A stretch of 11,433 nucleotides of DNA, from positions 1 to 11,433 of the forward strand of contig JAURFJ010000034.1 of the NCBI GenBank assembly GCA_030834365.1. The letters are read 5' to 3'. The position numbers and the translations under genes are program-made. This DNA is from Flavobacteriaceae bacterium. Lineage in GTDB: Bacteria > Bacteroidota > Bacteroidia > Flavobacteriales > Flavobacteriaceae. Each line of letters starts with the position of its first letter. Position 1 is the stretch's first letter. Below, piece after piece: positions 1 to 7,683 of this stretch. The notes under the pieces were generated by a model. That model ran no database searches. It was not told the DNA's origin and saw only the letters and a program-made list of their open reading frames with translations.

Positions 1-1034
1 GTGCCAGTGTCGGCCTGTTGGTAATTATTGGTCACCGCTATAGAATAGAATTCGCCTATAGAGTTGTCTCCCTTGAGTATGCAAGACGGATACTTCCAGG
101 TCACTGCAGAGCCGGTCTCGACCTGTGTCCAAGAGATCTTGGCATTTCGCTCGCAAAGTCCGCGTTTAGTGACAAAATTGTACACTCCGCCCTTGCCCTC
201 TTTGTCTCCCGGAAACCAGTTTTGAACCGTAGAATACTTGATTTCGGCATCGTCTAAGGCGATCAGCTCAACCACCGCGGCATGAAGCTGATTCTCGTCT
301 CTCGACGGAGCCGTACAACCCTCAAGATAACTCACGTAGCTGCCTTGGTCAGCAATCACTAGGGTTCGCTCAAATTGACCGGTTCCAGCTTGATTGATTC
401 TGAAATAGGTTGAAAGCTCCATAGGGCAACGCACGCCCTTGGGTATGTAGCAAAAGCTTCCGTCTGAAAATACAGCCGAGTTCAAGGCCGCGTAGAAGTT
501 GTCTCGCGGAGGAACCACCGAACCCATGTATTTCTTCACCAATTCAGGGTGCTCTTTGATGGCTTCTGATATCGAACAAAAAATGATGCCCTTTTCGGCC
601 AAGGTTTTCTTGAAAGTGGTTGCCACCGAAACAGAGTCCATCACCACATCAACTGCCACCCCGGCAAGCTTTTTCTGCTCGTCGAGAGAGATGCCCAGGC
701 GCTTAAAGGTGTCTAGTAATTCGGGGTCCACCTCTTCGAGGCTGTCGTATTTAGGTTTTTTGTTTGGAGCTGAATAGTAAGAGATCGCCTGAAAATCGGG
801 CTTGGTGTAATGCACATTGGCCCATTCAGGTTCTTTCATCTTTTTCCACTGCTTGAAGGCCTCAAGGCGCCAAGCGGTCATCCATTCGGGTTCTTCTTTC
901 TTTTTTGAGATAGCGCGAACGATATCTTCGTCTAAACCAACTGGAAAAGTATCTGATTCTATATCAGTGTAAAATCCGTACGCGTATTCCTTGGTCTCTA
1001 ATTCTTTCTTTAACTCTTCTTCTGTATAGGCCAT
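1..1034 (-). CDS. sufB: SufB, Fe-S cluster assembly scaffold subunit (partial, C-terminus off the left edge)
   Basis: Reading the minus strand from the ATG at 1034-1032 gives 344 uninterrupted codons that run off the left edge. The protein begins MAYTEEELKKELETKEYAYG and the window ends in AVTNNYQQADTGT, a typical SufB segment. SufB forms the SufBC2D scaffold in the cytoplasm, on which Fe-S clusters are built with sulfur delivered through SufS/SufE. Visible family marks are VPPRDNFYAALNSAVFSDGS (residues 174-193), CYIPKGVRCPMELSTYFRIN (195-214) and LEGCTAPSRDENQLHAAVVE (237-256). Cys240 in the last motif corresponds, from memory, to the sulfur-accepting Cys254 of E. coli SufB. The family is usually about 480 aa, so roughly 135 residues are missing. 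The gene lies 24 bp behind the A-type carrier gene and is probably cotranscribed with it; sufC and sufD would be expected beyond the edge. I see no frameshift. Confidence 0.97.
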   Translation of the reverse strand, partial: MAYTEEELKKELETKEYAYGFYTDIESDTFPVGLDEDIVRAISKKKEEPEWMTAWRLEAFKQWKKMKEPEWANVHYTKPDFQAISYYSAPNKKPKYDSLEEVDPELLDTFKRLGISLDEQKKLAGVAVDVVMDSVSVATTFKKTLAEKGIIFCSISEAIKEHPELVKKYMGSVVPPRDNFYAALNSAVFSDGSFCYIPKGVRCPMELSTYFRINQAGTGQFERTLVIADQGSYVSYLEGCTAPSRDENQLHAAVVELIALDDAEIKYSTVQNWFPGDKEGKGGVYNFVTKRGLCERNAKISWTQVETGSAVTWKYPSCILKGDNSIGEFYSIAVTNNYQQADTG

Positions 1035-1058
1035 AGCGTTTGTTTTTTAAGGGGTTGG

Positions 1059-1388
1059 CTAAAGCGAGAAGCTCTCGCCGCACCCACAGGTTCGTTGTGC
1101 ATTCGGGTTGTTAAATACAAACCCCTTACCGTTTAACCCTCCTGAATATTCAAGGGTGGTGCCCACCAAATAGAGAAAGCTCTTTTTATCTACGGCTATA
1201 CGCACTTCGTTATCTTCAAAGACTTTATCGCTCTCTGATAATTGTTTGTCAAATTTGAGCTCATAGGTGAGCCCACTACATCCGCCGCTCTTCACACCTA
1301 CTCTTACAAAGTCAGAAGCGGCGTCAAACCCCTCTTCGGTCATCAGGGTTCTCACTTTTTCTTTAGCCGAGGCTGCAACTTTGATCAT
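1059..1388 (-). CDS. sufA: A-type Fe-S carrier (HesB/IscA/SufA family), first gene of the suf operon
   Basis: This is a 109-residue protein, the usual length for A-type carriers, which bind Fe-S clusters or iron and pass clusters to apoproteins in the cytoplasm. The three conserved cysteine ligands are present: Cys37 in SGGCSGLTYEL, and Cys101 and Cys103 in the C-terminal TCGCGESF. Other family features are MIKVAASAKEKV at the N-terminus, LEYSGGLNGKGFVFNNPNA (79-97), and the alternating beta pattern between them. The ATG at 1388 is the natural start because the family motif begins at once after it. The stop is TAG at 1061-1059, 24 bp before the sufB ATG, so the two genes are probably one transcript. 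The family assignment is secure. The symbol sufA rests on the neighbouring sufB; sequence alone does not separate SufA from IscA or ErpA types. Confidence 0.95.
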   Translation of the reverse strand: MIKVAASAKEKVRTLMTEEGFDAASDFVRVGVKSGGCSGLTYELKFDKQLSESDKVFEDNEVRIAVDKKSFLYLVGTTLEYSGGLNGKGFVFNNPNAQRTCGCGESFSL

Positions 1389-1410
1389 CGTTATTTAAAT
1401 TAAGTCTATG

Positions 1411-1418
1411 CAAAGATA
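1411..1418 (-). promoter_or_regulatory. Candidate -7 promoter box for the suf operon
   Basis: On the minus strand these bases read TATCTTTG, an exact match to the Bacteroidota -7 consensus TAnnTTTG, 22 bp upstream of the sufA-like ATG. A start of transcription a few bases downstream would leave a leader of about 15-20 nt. I see no TTG at the expected -33 distance, so the call rests on the -7 box alone. Confidence 0.45.
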
Positions 1419-1476
1419 GGGTTTATGGCGTTTTTTTCACCGATTTTCACCCATTCAAAAGCAATTTAGAATGTGG

Positions 1477-1484
1477 TATTTTTA
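1477..1484 (+). promoter_or_regulatory. Weak candidate -7 promoter box for thiL
   Basis: The bases read TATTTTTA, seven of eight matching TAnnTTTG if the last base is allowed to differ, 17 bp before the thiL ATG. No clear -33 TTG is visible upstream. The 113-bp region 1389-1501 separates the divergent suf and thiL units and must hold both promoters. Nothing else stands out in it. Confidence 0.3.
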
Positions 1485-1501
1485 CGGCATTAAATCAGGC
1501 C

Positions 1502-2542
1502 ATGACCGAAGATAAAAACCAGCCTTTACGCTCAATCGAAGAGCTCGGAGAGTTTGCCCTCATAGACCACCTAACCGCACATTTTGAAACCCGCAGAAGT
1601 GAGACCCTAAAATCAATAGGTGACGACGCTGCATTGCTCGACATGGGCGATAAGAAAACGGTTCTAAGCACCGACATGCTTGTCGAAGGCATTCACTTCA
1701 ATCTGAGCTACATGCCCATGAGGCATTTGGGATACAAATCGGTCGTAGTGAATGTATCAGACATATGCGCTATGAATGCCCGGCCGACCCATATAACCGT
1801 CTCTATTTCGGTCTCTAACCGCTTCTCGTTGGAGGCCCTTGAAGAATTTTACCGAGGAGTTAACGACGCATGTGCCCATTACAAGGTCGATTTGGTGGGT
1901 GGAGATACGACCGCCTCACTCAAAGGAATGACCATTTCGGTTACTGCCATAGGCAGCGTATCTGAAGATCGTGTGGTCTATAGAAGCGGTGCCCAAGAAA
2001 ACGATTTGGTCGTAGTCAGTGGAGACCTTGGCGGAGCCTACCTCGGATTTCAAGTGCTTGAGCGGGAGCGACAGGTCTTTGAAGTGAATCCGCAGCATGA
2101 GCCTGACCTAGACCCCTATCACTACATTATTCAACGCCAACTAAAGCCAGAGGCACGGCTTGACATGGTAGAGCTACTCGAGGCCTTAGAGGTGCGGCCA
2201 AGTGCTATGATCGATATCAGCGACGGGCTCTCTTCAGAGGCGCTTCATCTATGCAAGCAATCTAACTTAGGCATCGCCCTTTACGAAGAAAAACTACCCA
2301 TAGACCCCACCGTCATAAGCGCCTGCGATGAATTTAACCTCAACCCCACCGTAGCCGTGCTTAGTGGGGGTGAAGATTACGAGCTGCTATTTACCATAAG
2401 GCAAGACGATTTTTTAAAGATCAAAGGAAACCCCAACTTAACAGTCATCGGACACATGACCGAGAAGACATCTGGTGCGCAACTAGTGCTGAGATCGGGA
2501 GAATTGGCCGAGCTCAAAGCCCAAGGCTGGACTTCTTTTTAA
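1502..2542 (+). CDS. thiL: Thiamine-monophosphate kinase ThiL
   Basis: This 346-residue cytoplasmic enzyme phosphorylates thiamine monophosphate with ATP to give thiamine diphosphate, the last step of the pathway. It has the AIR-synthase-like (PurM/ThiL) fold. Motifs in order are ELGEF (residues 14-18), the Mg/ATP-binding GDDAALLD (40-47), STDMLVEGIHF (56-66), VNVSDICAMNARPTH (83-97), VGGDTTAS (132-139), IDISDGLSSEA (237-247) and LSGGEDYELLFT (287-298). These acidic and glycine-rich motifs are intact, so the enzyme is probably active. The length is normal for flavobacterial ThiL. The ATG at 1502 gives the expected short N-terminus before SIEELGEFALIDHL. The gene stands alone, divergent from the suf operon and convergent with pepP, with no other thiamine genes in the window. 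Confidence 0.97.
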   Translation: MTEDKNQPLRSIEELGEFALIDHLTAHFETRRSETLKSIGDDAALLDMGDKKTVLSTDMLVEGIHFNLSYMPMRHLGYKSVVVNVSDICAMNARPTHITVSISVSNRFSLEALEEFYRGVNDACAHYKVDLVGGDTTASLKGMTISVTAIGSVSEDRVVYRSGAQENDLVVVSGDLGGAYLGFQVLERERQVFEVNPQHEPDLDPYHYIIQRQLKPEARLDMVELLEALEVRPSAMIDISDGLSSEALHLCKQSNLGIALYEEKLPIDPTVISACDEFNLNPTVAVLSGGEDYELLFTIRQDDFLKIKGNPNLTVIGHMTEKTSGAQLVLRSGELAELKAQGWTSF

Positions 2543-2571
2543 GCCATTGACCAGAAAACAGCGTTTTTAGC

Positions 2572-2603
2572 AAAAAAGACCGTTTGGTATAATACCAATC
2601 GGT
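2572..2603 (-). terminator. Hairpin with T-tract, probable terminator of the GH16-pepP unit
   Basis: Positions 2579-2603 form an imperfect palindrome: ACCG (2579-2582), one mismatched T, TTGGTAT (2584-2590), a single central A, ATACCAA (2592-2598), one mismatched T, and CGGT (2600-2603). On the minus strand the hairpin is followed by CTTTTTT (complement of 2572-2578), as in an intrinsic terminator, 41 bp past the pepP stop. The loop is nominally one base, so the inner pairs would open in a real stem. On the plus strand the following bases are ATAAAACTGTTTTG, a poorer tail, so it may act only weakly on thiL. Confidence 0.55.
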
Positions 2604-2644
2604 ATAAAACTGTTTTGCCTAGGATTTTATTGAATTGACAGCGC

Positions 2645-3937
2645 TTATGCGTTCATCAATTCTTCAATTTCATCGGGCTCAATCGGAATGCTGCGCATAA
2701 GATTTATAGGTGCCCCAGAAGGCTGAACCACCACATTGTCTTCTAAGCGTATTCCAAAGCCCTCTTCGGGTATGTAGATGCCTGGCTCAACGGTGAAAAC
2801 CATATTCGCTTCAATAGGCGTTTTAAGCCGCCCATAATCGTGGGTATTTAGGCCCAGGTGGTGACAGGTTCCGTGCATAAAATAACGCTTAAATGCAGGA
2901 GATTCCTCGCTCTGTGCCTGCACGTCTGCCTTGTCTAACAGCCCAAGGTCTAAGAGTGCCGAGGTCATCACTTTACCTACTTCTTTGTGGTGATCAGCCC
3001 ACAGAATTCCAGGAGTGAGCATGGTCGTTGCCTCGTTTTTTACCTTGAGTACCGCTTGGTAAACCGCCTTTTGACGCGCGCTGAATTTTCCGCTAACCGG
3101 AATAGTTCGGGTCATATCGCTTGAATAATTGGCGTATTCAGCGGCTACATCCATCAGTAAAAGATCACCCGACTGACACTGACGGTTGTTCTCAATGTAG
3201 TGCAGAATATTGGCCGAGGCCCCTGAAGCGATTATTGGGGTGTAGGCGAACCCTTTAGAGCGATTGCGCACAAACTCGTGCAGCAATTCGGCCTCGATTT
3301 CGTATTCCCAGACTCCGGGCTTCACAAAATTGAGCAGCCTTCTAAACCCTTTTTCGGTGATTTCACACGCTCGGGCAATGAGCTCAATCTCCTCAGGCTC
3401 TTTGACGCCTCTGAGAGCATTGAGTATTGGAAAGCTCTTGGCCACCTGATGAGCGGGAAACTGCGCTTTCGCTTTCTTAATAAAGCGGTCTTCTCGGGTT
3501 TCAGTTTCTACCGACTGCCGGTAATGCTCATTAGTGTTGAAGTAAATGGTTTCGGCCTCGCTCATGAGGTCGGCAAACACAGCGTCGAATTGACGGGTCC
3601 AGTAGACCGTTTCAATTCCGGACACCTCAGTGGCTTCGGCCTTGCTGAGCTTAGGGCCCTCCCAAACCGCAATGTGATCGTTGGTTTCACGCACAAAAAG
3701 CACTTCCCGGTGTTTCGGATTAATGGCATCCGGAAAGAGCACTAAAACGCTCTCTTCTTGATCTACTCCACTCAGGTAAAACAGGTCTCTATGCTGTTCA
3801 AAGGGCATACAAGCATCGGCGCCAATAGGATAGAGGTCGTTTGAGTTGAACACAGCAAGGCTATTGGGCTTCATCAGAGCGGCAAACTTGCTACGGTTCT
3901 TCACAAATAGGGCCGAAGGTAAGGCGTGGTATTTCAT
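2645..3937 (-). CDS. pepP: Xaa-Pro aminopeptidase (aminopeptidase P, peptidase family M24B)
   Basis: This 430-residue protein has the aminopeptidase P layout: an N-terminal creatinase-like domain (about 1-165) with the family signature FNSNDLYPIGADACMPFEQH (30-49) and DLFYLSGVDQEES (51-63), followed by the pita-bread M24 catalytic domain (about 180-420). The five metal ligands of the family are all present: Asp263 and Asp274 in MDVAAEYANYSSDMTRT, His359 in HGTCHHLGL, Glu384 in TVEPGIY, and Glu399 in IRLEDNV. His366 in NTHDYG matches the catalytic histidine. It should bind two Mn-type metal ions and remove the N-terminal residue before proline. I see no signal peptide, so it is probably cytoplasmic. 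Its ATG (3937-3935) directly follows the TAG stop of the GH16 gene with no base between, which suggests cotranscription and possibly translational coupling. The functional tie to a glucanase is not obvious. Confidence 0.95.
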   Translation of the reverse strand: MKYHALPSALFVKNRSKFAALMKPNSLAVFNSNDLYPIGADACMPFEQHRDLFYLSGVDQEESVLVLFPDAINPKHREVLFVRETNDHIAVWEGPKLSKAEATEVSGIETVYWTRQFDAVFADLMSEAETIYFNTNEHYRQSVETETREDRFIKKAKAQFPAHQVAKSFPILNALRGVKEPEEIELIARACEITEKGFRRLLNFVKPGVWEYEIEAELLHEFVRNRSKGFAYTPIIASGASANILHYIENNRQCQSGDLLLMDVAAEYANYSSDMTRTIPVSGKFSARQKAVYQAVLKVKNEATTMLTPGILWADHHKEVGKVMTSALLDLGLLDKADVQAQSEESPAFKRYFMHGTCHHLGLNTHDYGRLKTPIEANMVFTVEPGIYIPEEGFGIRLEDNVVVQPSGAPINLMRSIPIEPDEIEELMNA

Positions 3938-4822
3938 CTAGTTCTTGAGTTGATAAATTCTAACGTAGTCGATCTCCATTTGGTCTTGCTCGAATGAAGC
4001 AGACACGGGTCCACCCAAAGATCCGCCCATAGCCACGTTTAGCAGCAGGTAGTGCGGATTGTCAAAAGGTACATTTTCGGCATTGTTCATGCGTACCACT
4101 AATGTCTCGTCTACATAAATATCCAAACGATCGGCATCCCAAACGAGAACGTAATTGTGAAAATTTTCTGTGAGTCCAGTAATAGATTTTTTGAGACCGT
4201 AGGTCGCATAGGCATTAGTGCCCGTATCGTGCCAGTGAAATGTGCCGAGCGTTTCGTTCTTGTTGCCTCCGTACTGCTCCATGATGTCAATTTCTCCGCA
4301 ATGAGGCCATCCGACGCTTCCTCTAGAGTTGCCAAAATAATTGCCCTTTTCGTCAATGTTAGAGCCCAAGGTCCAAATGGCCGGCCAGGTACCCGCGGCG
4401 GCCGGAAGCTTAGCCCTCACCTCTACCTTTCCGTAAGTAAAATCGAACTTGGCGTTCAAACGTGCCGAGGTAAATTCTTTGCTCATTCCCCCATAGGTAT
4501 AGTCTTCTCTCTTGGCTATGATCTTCAGCGTTCCGTCACTAACCAGGGCGTTATCTAGTCGATTGGTATAGTGTTGCAGTTCGTTGTTGGCCCATCCGCT
4601 ATCGGTAATCGGCTCTATTTGAAAGTGCCACTTATCGGCCATCGGCGTACCCTCATAATCAAACTCGTCACCCCAAACCAACTCGTAAGCAGGAGCTACG
4701 AGCTGATCTTTGGTACTGCTCAGCGATTCGTTAGGTTGTTTCGGATTTTCTGCGCTCGAACTAGAACAGGCAGAAATAATAAGGCTAACAAATGCTAGGG
4801 TTAGTGATAAAGATCGTTTCAT
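3938..4822 (-). CDS. GH16 family beta-glucanase (laminarinase-like), lipoprotein
   Basis: Counted from the ATG at 4822-4820 the protein has 294 residues. It begins with a lipoprotein signal, MKRSLSLTLAFVSLIISAC, with Cys19 as the lipidation site, then a Ser-rich linker to about residue 45. One GH16 domain fills the rest: LVWGDEFDYEGTP (48-60), WANNELQHYTNR (77-88), TWPAIWTLG (145-153), the catalytic GEIDIMEQYGG (176-186) with nucleophile Glu177, Asp179 and acid/base Glu182, and a final MEIDYVRIYQLKN. The family cleaves beta-1,3 or mixed-linkage beta-glucans with retention of configuration; the EIDIME form with the extra Met is the one seen in laminarinases. It probably sits on the outer membrane. 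An in-frame ATG at 4894 would add 24 residues, destroy the signal peptide and overlap the divergent gene, so I reject it. No SusC/SusD pair or other glycan genes are nearby. The exact substrate is inferred. Confidence 0.93.
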   Translation of the reverse strand: MKRSLSLTLAFVSLIISACSSSSAENPKQPNESLSSTKDQLVAPAYELVWGDEFDYEGTPMADKWHFQIEPITDSGWANNELQHYTNRLDNALVSDGTLKIIAKREDYTYGGMSKEFTSARLNAKFDFTYGKVEVRAKLPAAAGTWPAIWTLGSNIDEKGNYFGNSRGSVGWPHCGEIDIMEQYGGNKNETLGTFHWHDTGTNAYATYGLKKSITGLTENFHNYVLVWDADRLDIYVDETLVVRMNNAENVPFDNPHYLLLNVAMGGSLGGPVSASFEQDQMEIDYVRIYQLKN

Positions 4823-4876
4823 TGTTATATTTATGAATAGTAACGCGTTAATAAAGCGAATATAAGCTACCCAAAA
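4823..4876. promoter_or_regulatory. Short divergent intergenic region, probable back-to-back promoters
   Basis: Only 54 bp separate the start codons of the GH16 gene (minus) and the propeller gene (plus). Two boxes close to TAnnTTTG are present: TATATTTA at 4826-4833 on the plus strand, and TATATTCG at 4857-4864 on the minus strand. Each differs from the consensus at one base and neither has a clear -33 TTG. If both are real, each promoter lies near the other gene's start and the -33 regions fall in coding sequence. Confidence 0.3.
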
Positions 4877-7660
4877 ATGAAAACGATCAGACACTTACTG
4901 CTAATTATTTCTGTATGCTCTTATGTTTTGAGCTCAGCCCAAGACCATTTTGAGGCCATTCAATTTGAATCTGTAGGCCCCAGTGTAATGAGCGGGCGTG
5001 TGGTTGACCTTGAGGTAAACCCCGAAGATCCAACCGAATTCTATGTAGCCTACGCATCGGGCGGGCTTTGGCACACCACCGACAACGGCACATCATTTGC
5101 CCCCATCTTTGACAATGCCCCTACGCAAAACCTGGGTGAAATAGCCATGCATTGGCCCAGTAGAACCCTATACGTTGGGACCGGAGAAAACAACTCTTCG
5201 CGCTCTTCTTATGCCGGAATCGGGCTTTTCAAAACCATCAATAACGGCAAAGATTGGACATTATTGGGCCTAGAAGACAGCCACCATATCGGACGCATTT
5301 TGGTCGACCCGTCTAATCCTGATCACGTCATTGTCGGAGTCCTCGGCCACCTCTATACGCCTAATGCCGAGCGCGGTATTTATCGCTCTACCGACGGCGG
5401 AAACAGTTGGCAACAGACCCTTTTTATCAATGAAGATACAGGCGTAATCGATCTCGCTCACGACCCCAACAATTTTAACACTATTTACGCGGCCAGCTGG
5501 CAACGCGATCGAAAGGCGTGGAATTTTGAAGGTAGCGGCCCTAATTCTGCCCTCTACAAGAGTATTGATGCCGGACAGACCTGGCAAAAGATCAGCACTG
5601 AGGCAAGCGGGTTTCCGCAAGGCCAAGGAGTAGGTCGCATTGGCCTAGCCGTGTTTAACGATCAAACGATTTACGCGGTCCTTGATAATCAGGCAAGACG
5701 CTCCGCTGAGGCCAAAGAAAAAAGCGAAGGCTTAGCCAAGGATGATTTCAAGAGCATGAGCGCTGAGGAGCTATTAAAGCTCGATAATAAAGCCCTCAAC
5801 GACTATCTTAAGACAAACGGTTTTCAAGAAAAATACCGTGCCGAGAATGTGAAACAGCTGGTTAGAGACGGTCTTGTGGTTCCTAAAGATTTGGCTACCT
5901 ACCTAGAAGACGCGAACGCCATGCTCTTCGACACGCCTGTGATTGGGGCCGAAGTTTACCGAAGTGATGATGCCGGAAAAAGCTGGAAGCGCACTCACGA
6001 AGAGTACATCGACGGACTCTTCTATAGCTACGGCTACTATTTTGCCCAAGTGCGTGTAGACCCTAACGACAGTGAGGTGATCTACCTCGCCGGAGTTCCG
6101 CTCATTCAATCAAAAGACGGCGGCAAAACCTTTAGTTCAATCGACAAGCTTAACGTGCACGCCGACCACCACGCCCTTTGGATCAATCCGAAAAGGCCCG
6201 GACACCTGATCAATGGAAACGACGGAGGTATCAACATCAGCTACGACGACGGAGCCAACTGGACCAAAAACAACAGCCCGGCCGTTGGTCAATTCTACGC
6301 TATCCAAGTCGACAATCAGTCACCCTATAATGTGTACGGAGGGCTTCAAGACAACGGTGTATGGAAGGCCAAACACAGCAGCAGAGAAAGCAGCGAATGG
6401 CTGGCTACCGGACTAAATCCGTGGCAAGAATTGCTGGGTGGCGACGGAATGCAGGTAGAGGTAGATCCGCGAGGCGCCAATGTGGTCTACACCGGTTTTC
6501 AGTTTGGAAATTATTATCGAATAGACCAAAAAACCGGAAAGCGTACTTATATCACCCCCAAACACACTTTGGGTGAGGCGCCCTACCGCTTCAACTGGCA
6601 AACCCCCATCTTACTTTCTAAGCATCACCCCGATGTGCTCTATATGGGCAGCAATAAGCTACACCGCTCACTAGACCAAGGAAGCAATTTGCATACCCTG
6701 TCTGAAGACCTTACCCAAGGCGGACGCAAAGGCAACGTAGCCTACGGAACCTTGACCTCAATTAGCGAATCTGAATTCGAATTTGGCTTGATTTATACGG
6801 GAAGCGATGACGGCCTGATACACCTCTCTAAAGACGGTGGACACAGCTTTAGTCGCATTTCTGATGCATTACCGAAAGACTTGTGGGTTAGCCGCGTAGC
6901 TGCTTCGTCGCACAAAAAAGAGCGGGTATATGCTACGCTAAACGCCTACCGAAATGACGATTTTGCTCCTTATGTTTTTGTGAGCGACGACTACGGCGCG
7001 AAATGGAAGAACATTGCCGCGAACCTGCCTCAATCTTCGGTCAATGTAATTGTTGAGGATCCCGTTAACGAAGACCTGCTTTTCGCAGGACTCGACAACG
7101 GCCTCTACGTAACTCTTGACCGTGGCGCTTCTTGGAGCCTACTTGACAAAGGGCTAGTGCCCGTTGCTGTTCACGATCTAAAGATTCAGAAAGAGGCCAA
7201 GCACTTAGTAGTCGGAACACACGGACGCAGTATATACATCACCTCAATTGAAGCACTTCAGCAGACGAACAAAAGCCTGCTAAGCAATCCTGTGCATCTT
7301 TTTACGCCTGAAAAAATGCGTTTTAGTTCGCGTTGGGGGAGCTCACGAGCGCTATTTGAATTGCCCTACACCCCAAAAACTAGCCTTTCATACTACTCGG
7401 CTACAGATCAGCCCGTAAGCTTATCGGTACTTCTTGAGGGACGCGAACTGTATCGCCTATCAGAGCAAGCCTATTCAGGCTTTAATGCAATTGATTATTC
7501 TGTCGAGATCGATCAATCACTGCTTGAAAAATTGCCAAAAAAATCTCGCGAGGCATTTAAACCGGCAAAAAATGGCAGCTATTACCTGCCTAAAGGCGAG
7601 TACAGCCTAGTGCTTAGGGGCAATAAGGGCCAGAGCACTGCTACATTTACCGTCGAATAA
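4877..7660 (+). CDS. Secreted Asp-box (BNR) beta-propeller protein, sortilin/VPS10-like family
   Basis: This 927-residue protein starts with a signal peptide, MKTIRHLLLIISVCSYVLSS, with likely cleavage before Gln22 (SSA|Q), so it should be exported. Eleven Asp-box-like repeats of the form S-x-D-x-G-x-x-W/F are visible, starting at residues 67, 120, 171, 229, 363, 412, 455, 598, 651, 703 and 746. The one at 598 (SLDQGSNL) is degenerate. They mark one or two large beta-propellers, as in sialidase/sortilin-type folds. A charged, helix-rich insert occupies about 272-350, between repeats four and five. Residues about 800-927 form a further beta-rich tail that does not look like a type IX secretion signal. 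Relatives in Bacteroidota are often labelled glycosyl hydrolase or VPS10 domain protein, but I see no defined catalytic motif and the function is unknown. The gene is divergent from GH16 and is followed by a hairpin. Confidence 0.85.
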   Translation: MKTIRHLLLIISVCSYVLSSAQDHFEAIQFESVGPSVMSGRVVDLEVNPEDPTEFYVAYASGGLWHTTDNGTSFAPIFDNAPTQNLGEIAMHWPSRTLYVGTGENNSSRSSYAGIGLFKTINNGKDWTLLGLEDSHHIGRILVDPSNPDHVIVGVLGHLYTPNAERGIYRSTDGGNSWQQTLFINEDTGVIDLAHDPNNFNTIYAASWQRDRKAWNFEGSGPNSALYKSIDAGQTWQKISTEASGFPQGQGVGRIGLAVFNDQTIYAVLDNQARRSAEAKEKSEGLAKDDFKSMSAEELLKLDNKALNDYLKTNGFQEKYRAENVKQLVRDGLVVPKDLATYLEDANAMLFDTPVIGAEVYRSDDAGKSWKRTHEEYIDGLFYSYGYYFAQVRVDPNDSEVIYLAGVPLIQSKDGGKTFSSIDKLNVHADHHALWINPKRPGHLINGNDGGINISYDDGANWTKNNSPAVGQFYAIQVDNQSPYNVYGGLQDNGVWKAKHSSRESSEWLATGLNPWQELLGGDGMQVEVDPRGANVVYTGFQFGNYYRIDQKTGKRTYITPKHTLGEAPYRFNWQTPILLSKHHPDVLYMGSNKLHRSLDQGSNLHTLSEDLTQGGRKGNVAYGTLTSISESEFEFGLIYTGSDDGLIHLSKDGGHSFSRISDALPKDLWVSRVAASSHKKERVYATLNAYRNDDFAPYVFVSDDYGAKWKNIAANLPQSSVNVIVEDPVNEDLLFAGLDNGLYVTLDRGASWSLLDKGLVPVAVHDLKIQKEAKHLVVGTHGRSIYITSIEALQQTNKSLLSNPVHLFTPEKMRFSSRWGSSRALFELPYTPKTSLSYYSATDQPVSLSVLLEGRELYRLSEQAYSGFNAIDYSVEIDQSLLEKLPKKSREAFKPAKNGSYYLPKGEYSLVLRGNKGQSTATFTVE

Positions 7661-7683
7661 TCAAGAATTAGTTTAAATAAGAA

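Noticed and set aside
499..777. A 92-codon open frame on the plus strand within the sufB region
   Set aside because: The minus strand carries uninterrupted, clearly conserved SufB across the whole of this stretch.
3278..3745. A 155-codon open frame on the plus strand opposite pepP
   Set aside because: It lies wholly antisense to a well-supported gene with all catalytic residues intact, shows no recognisable domain, and is best explained by the codon pattern of pepP.
4157..4558. A 133-codon open frame on the plus strand opposite the GH16 gene
   Set aside because: It is antisense to the conserved GH16 catalytic domain, has no family features and no promoter or neighbour that would support it.
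4820..4894. An upstream in-frame ATG at 4894 for the GH16 gene, adding 24 residues
   Set aside because: It would bury a perfect lipoprotein signal peptide inside the protein and overlap the start of the divergent propeller gene. The ATG at 4822 gives a normal signal and a normal intergenic gap.
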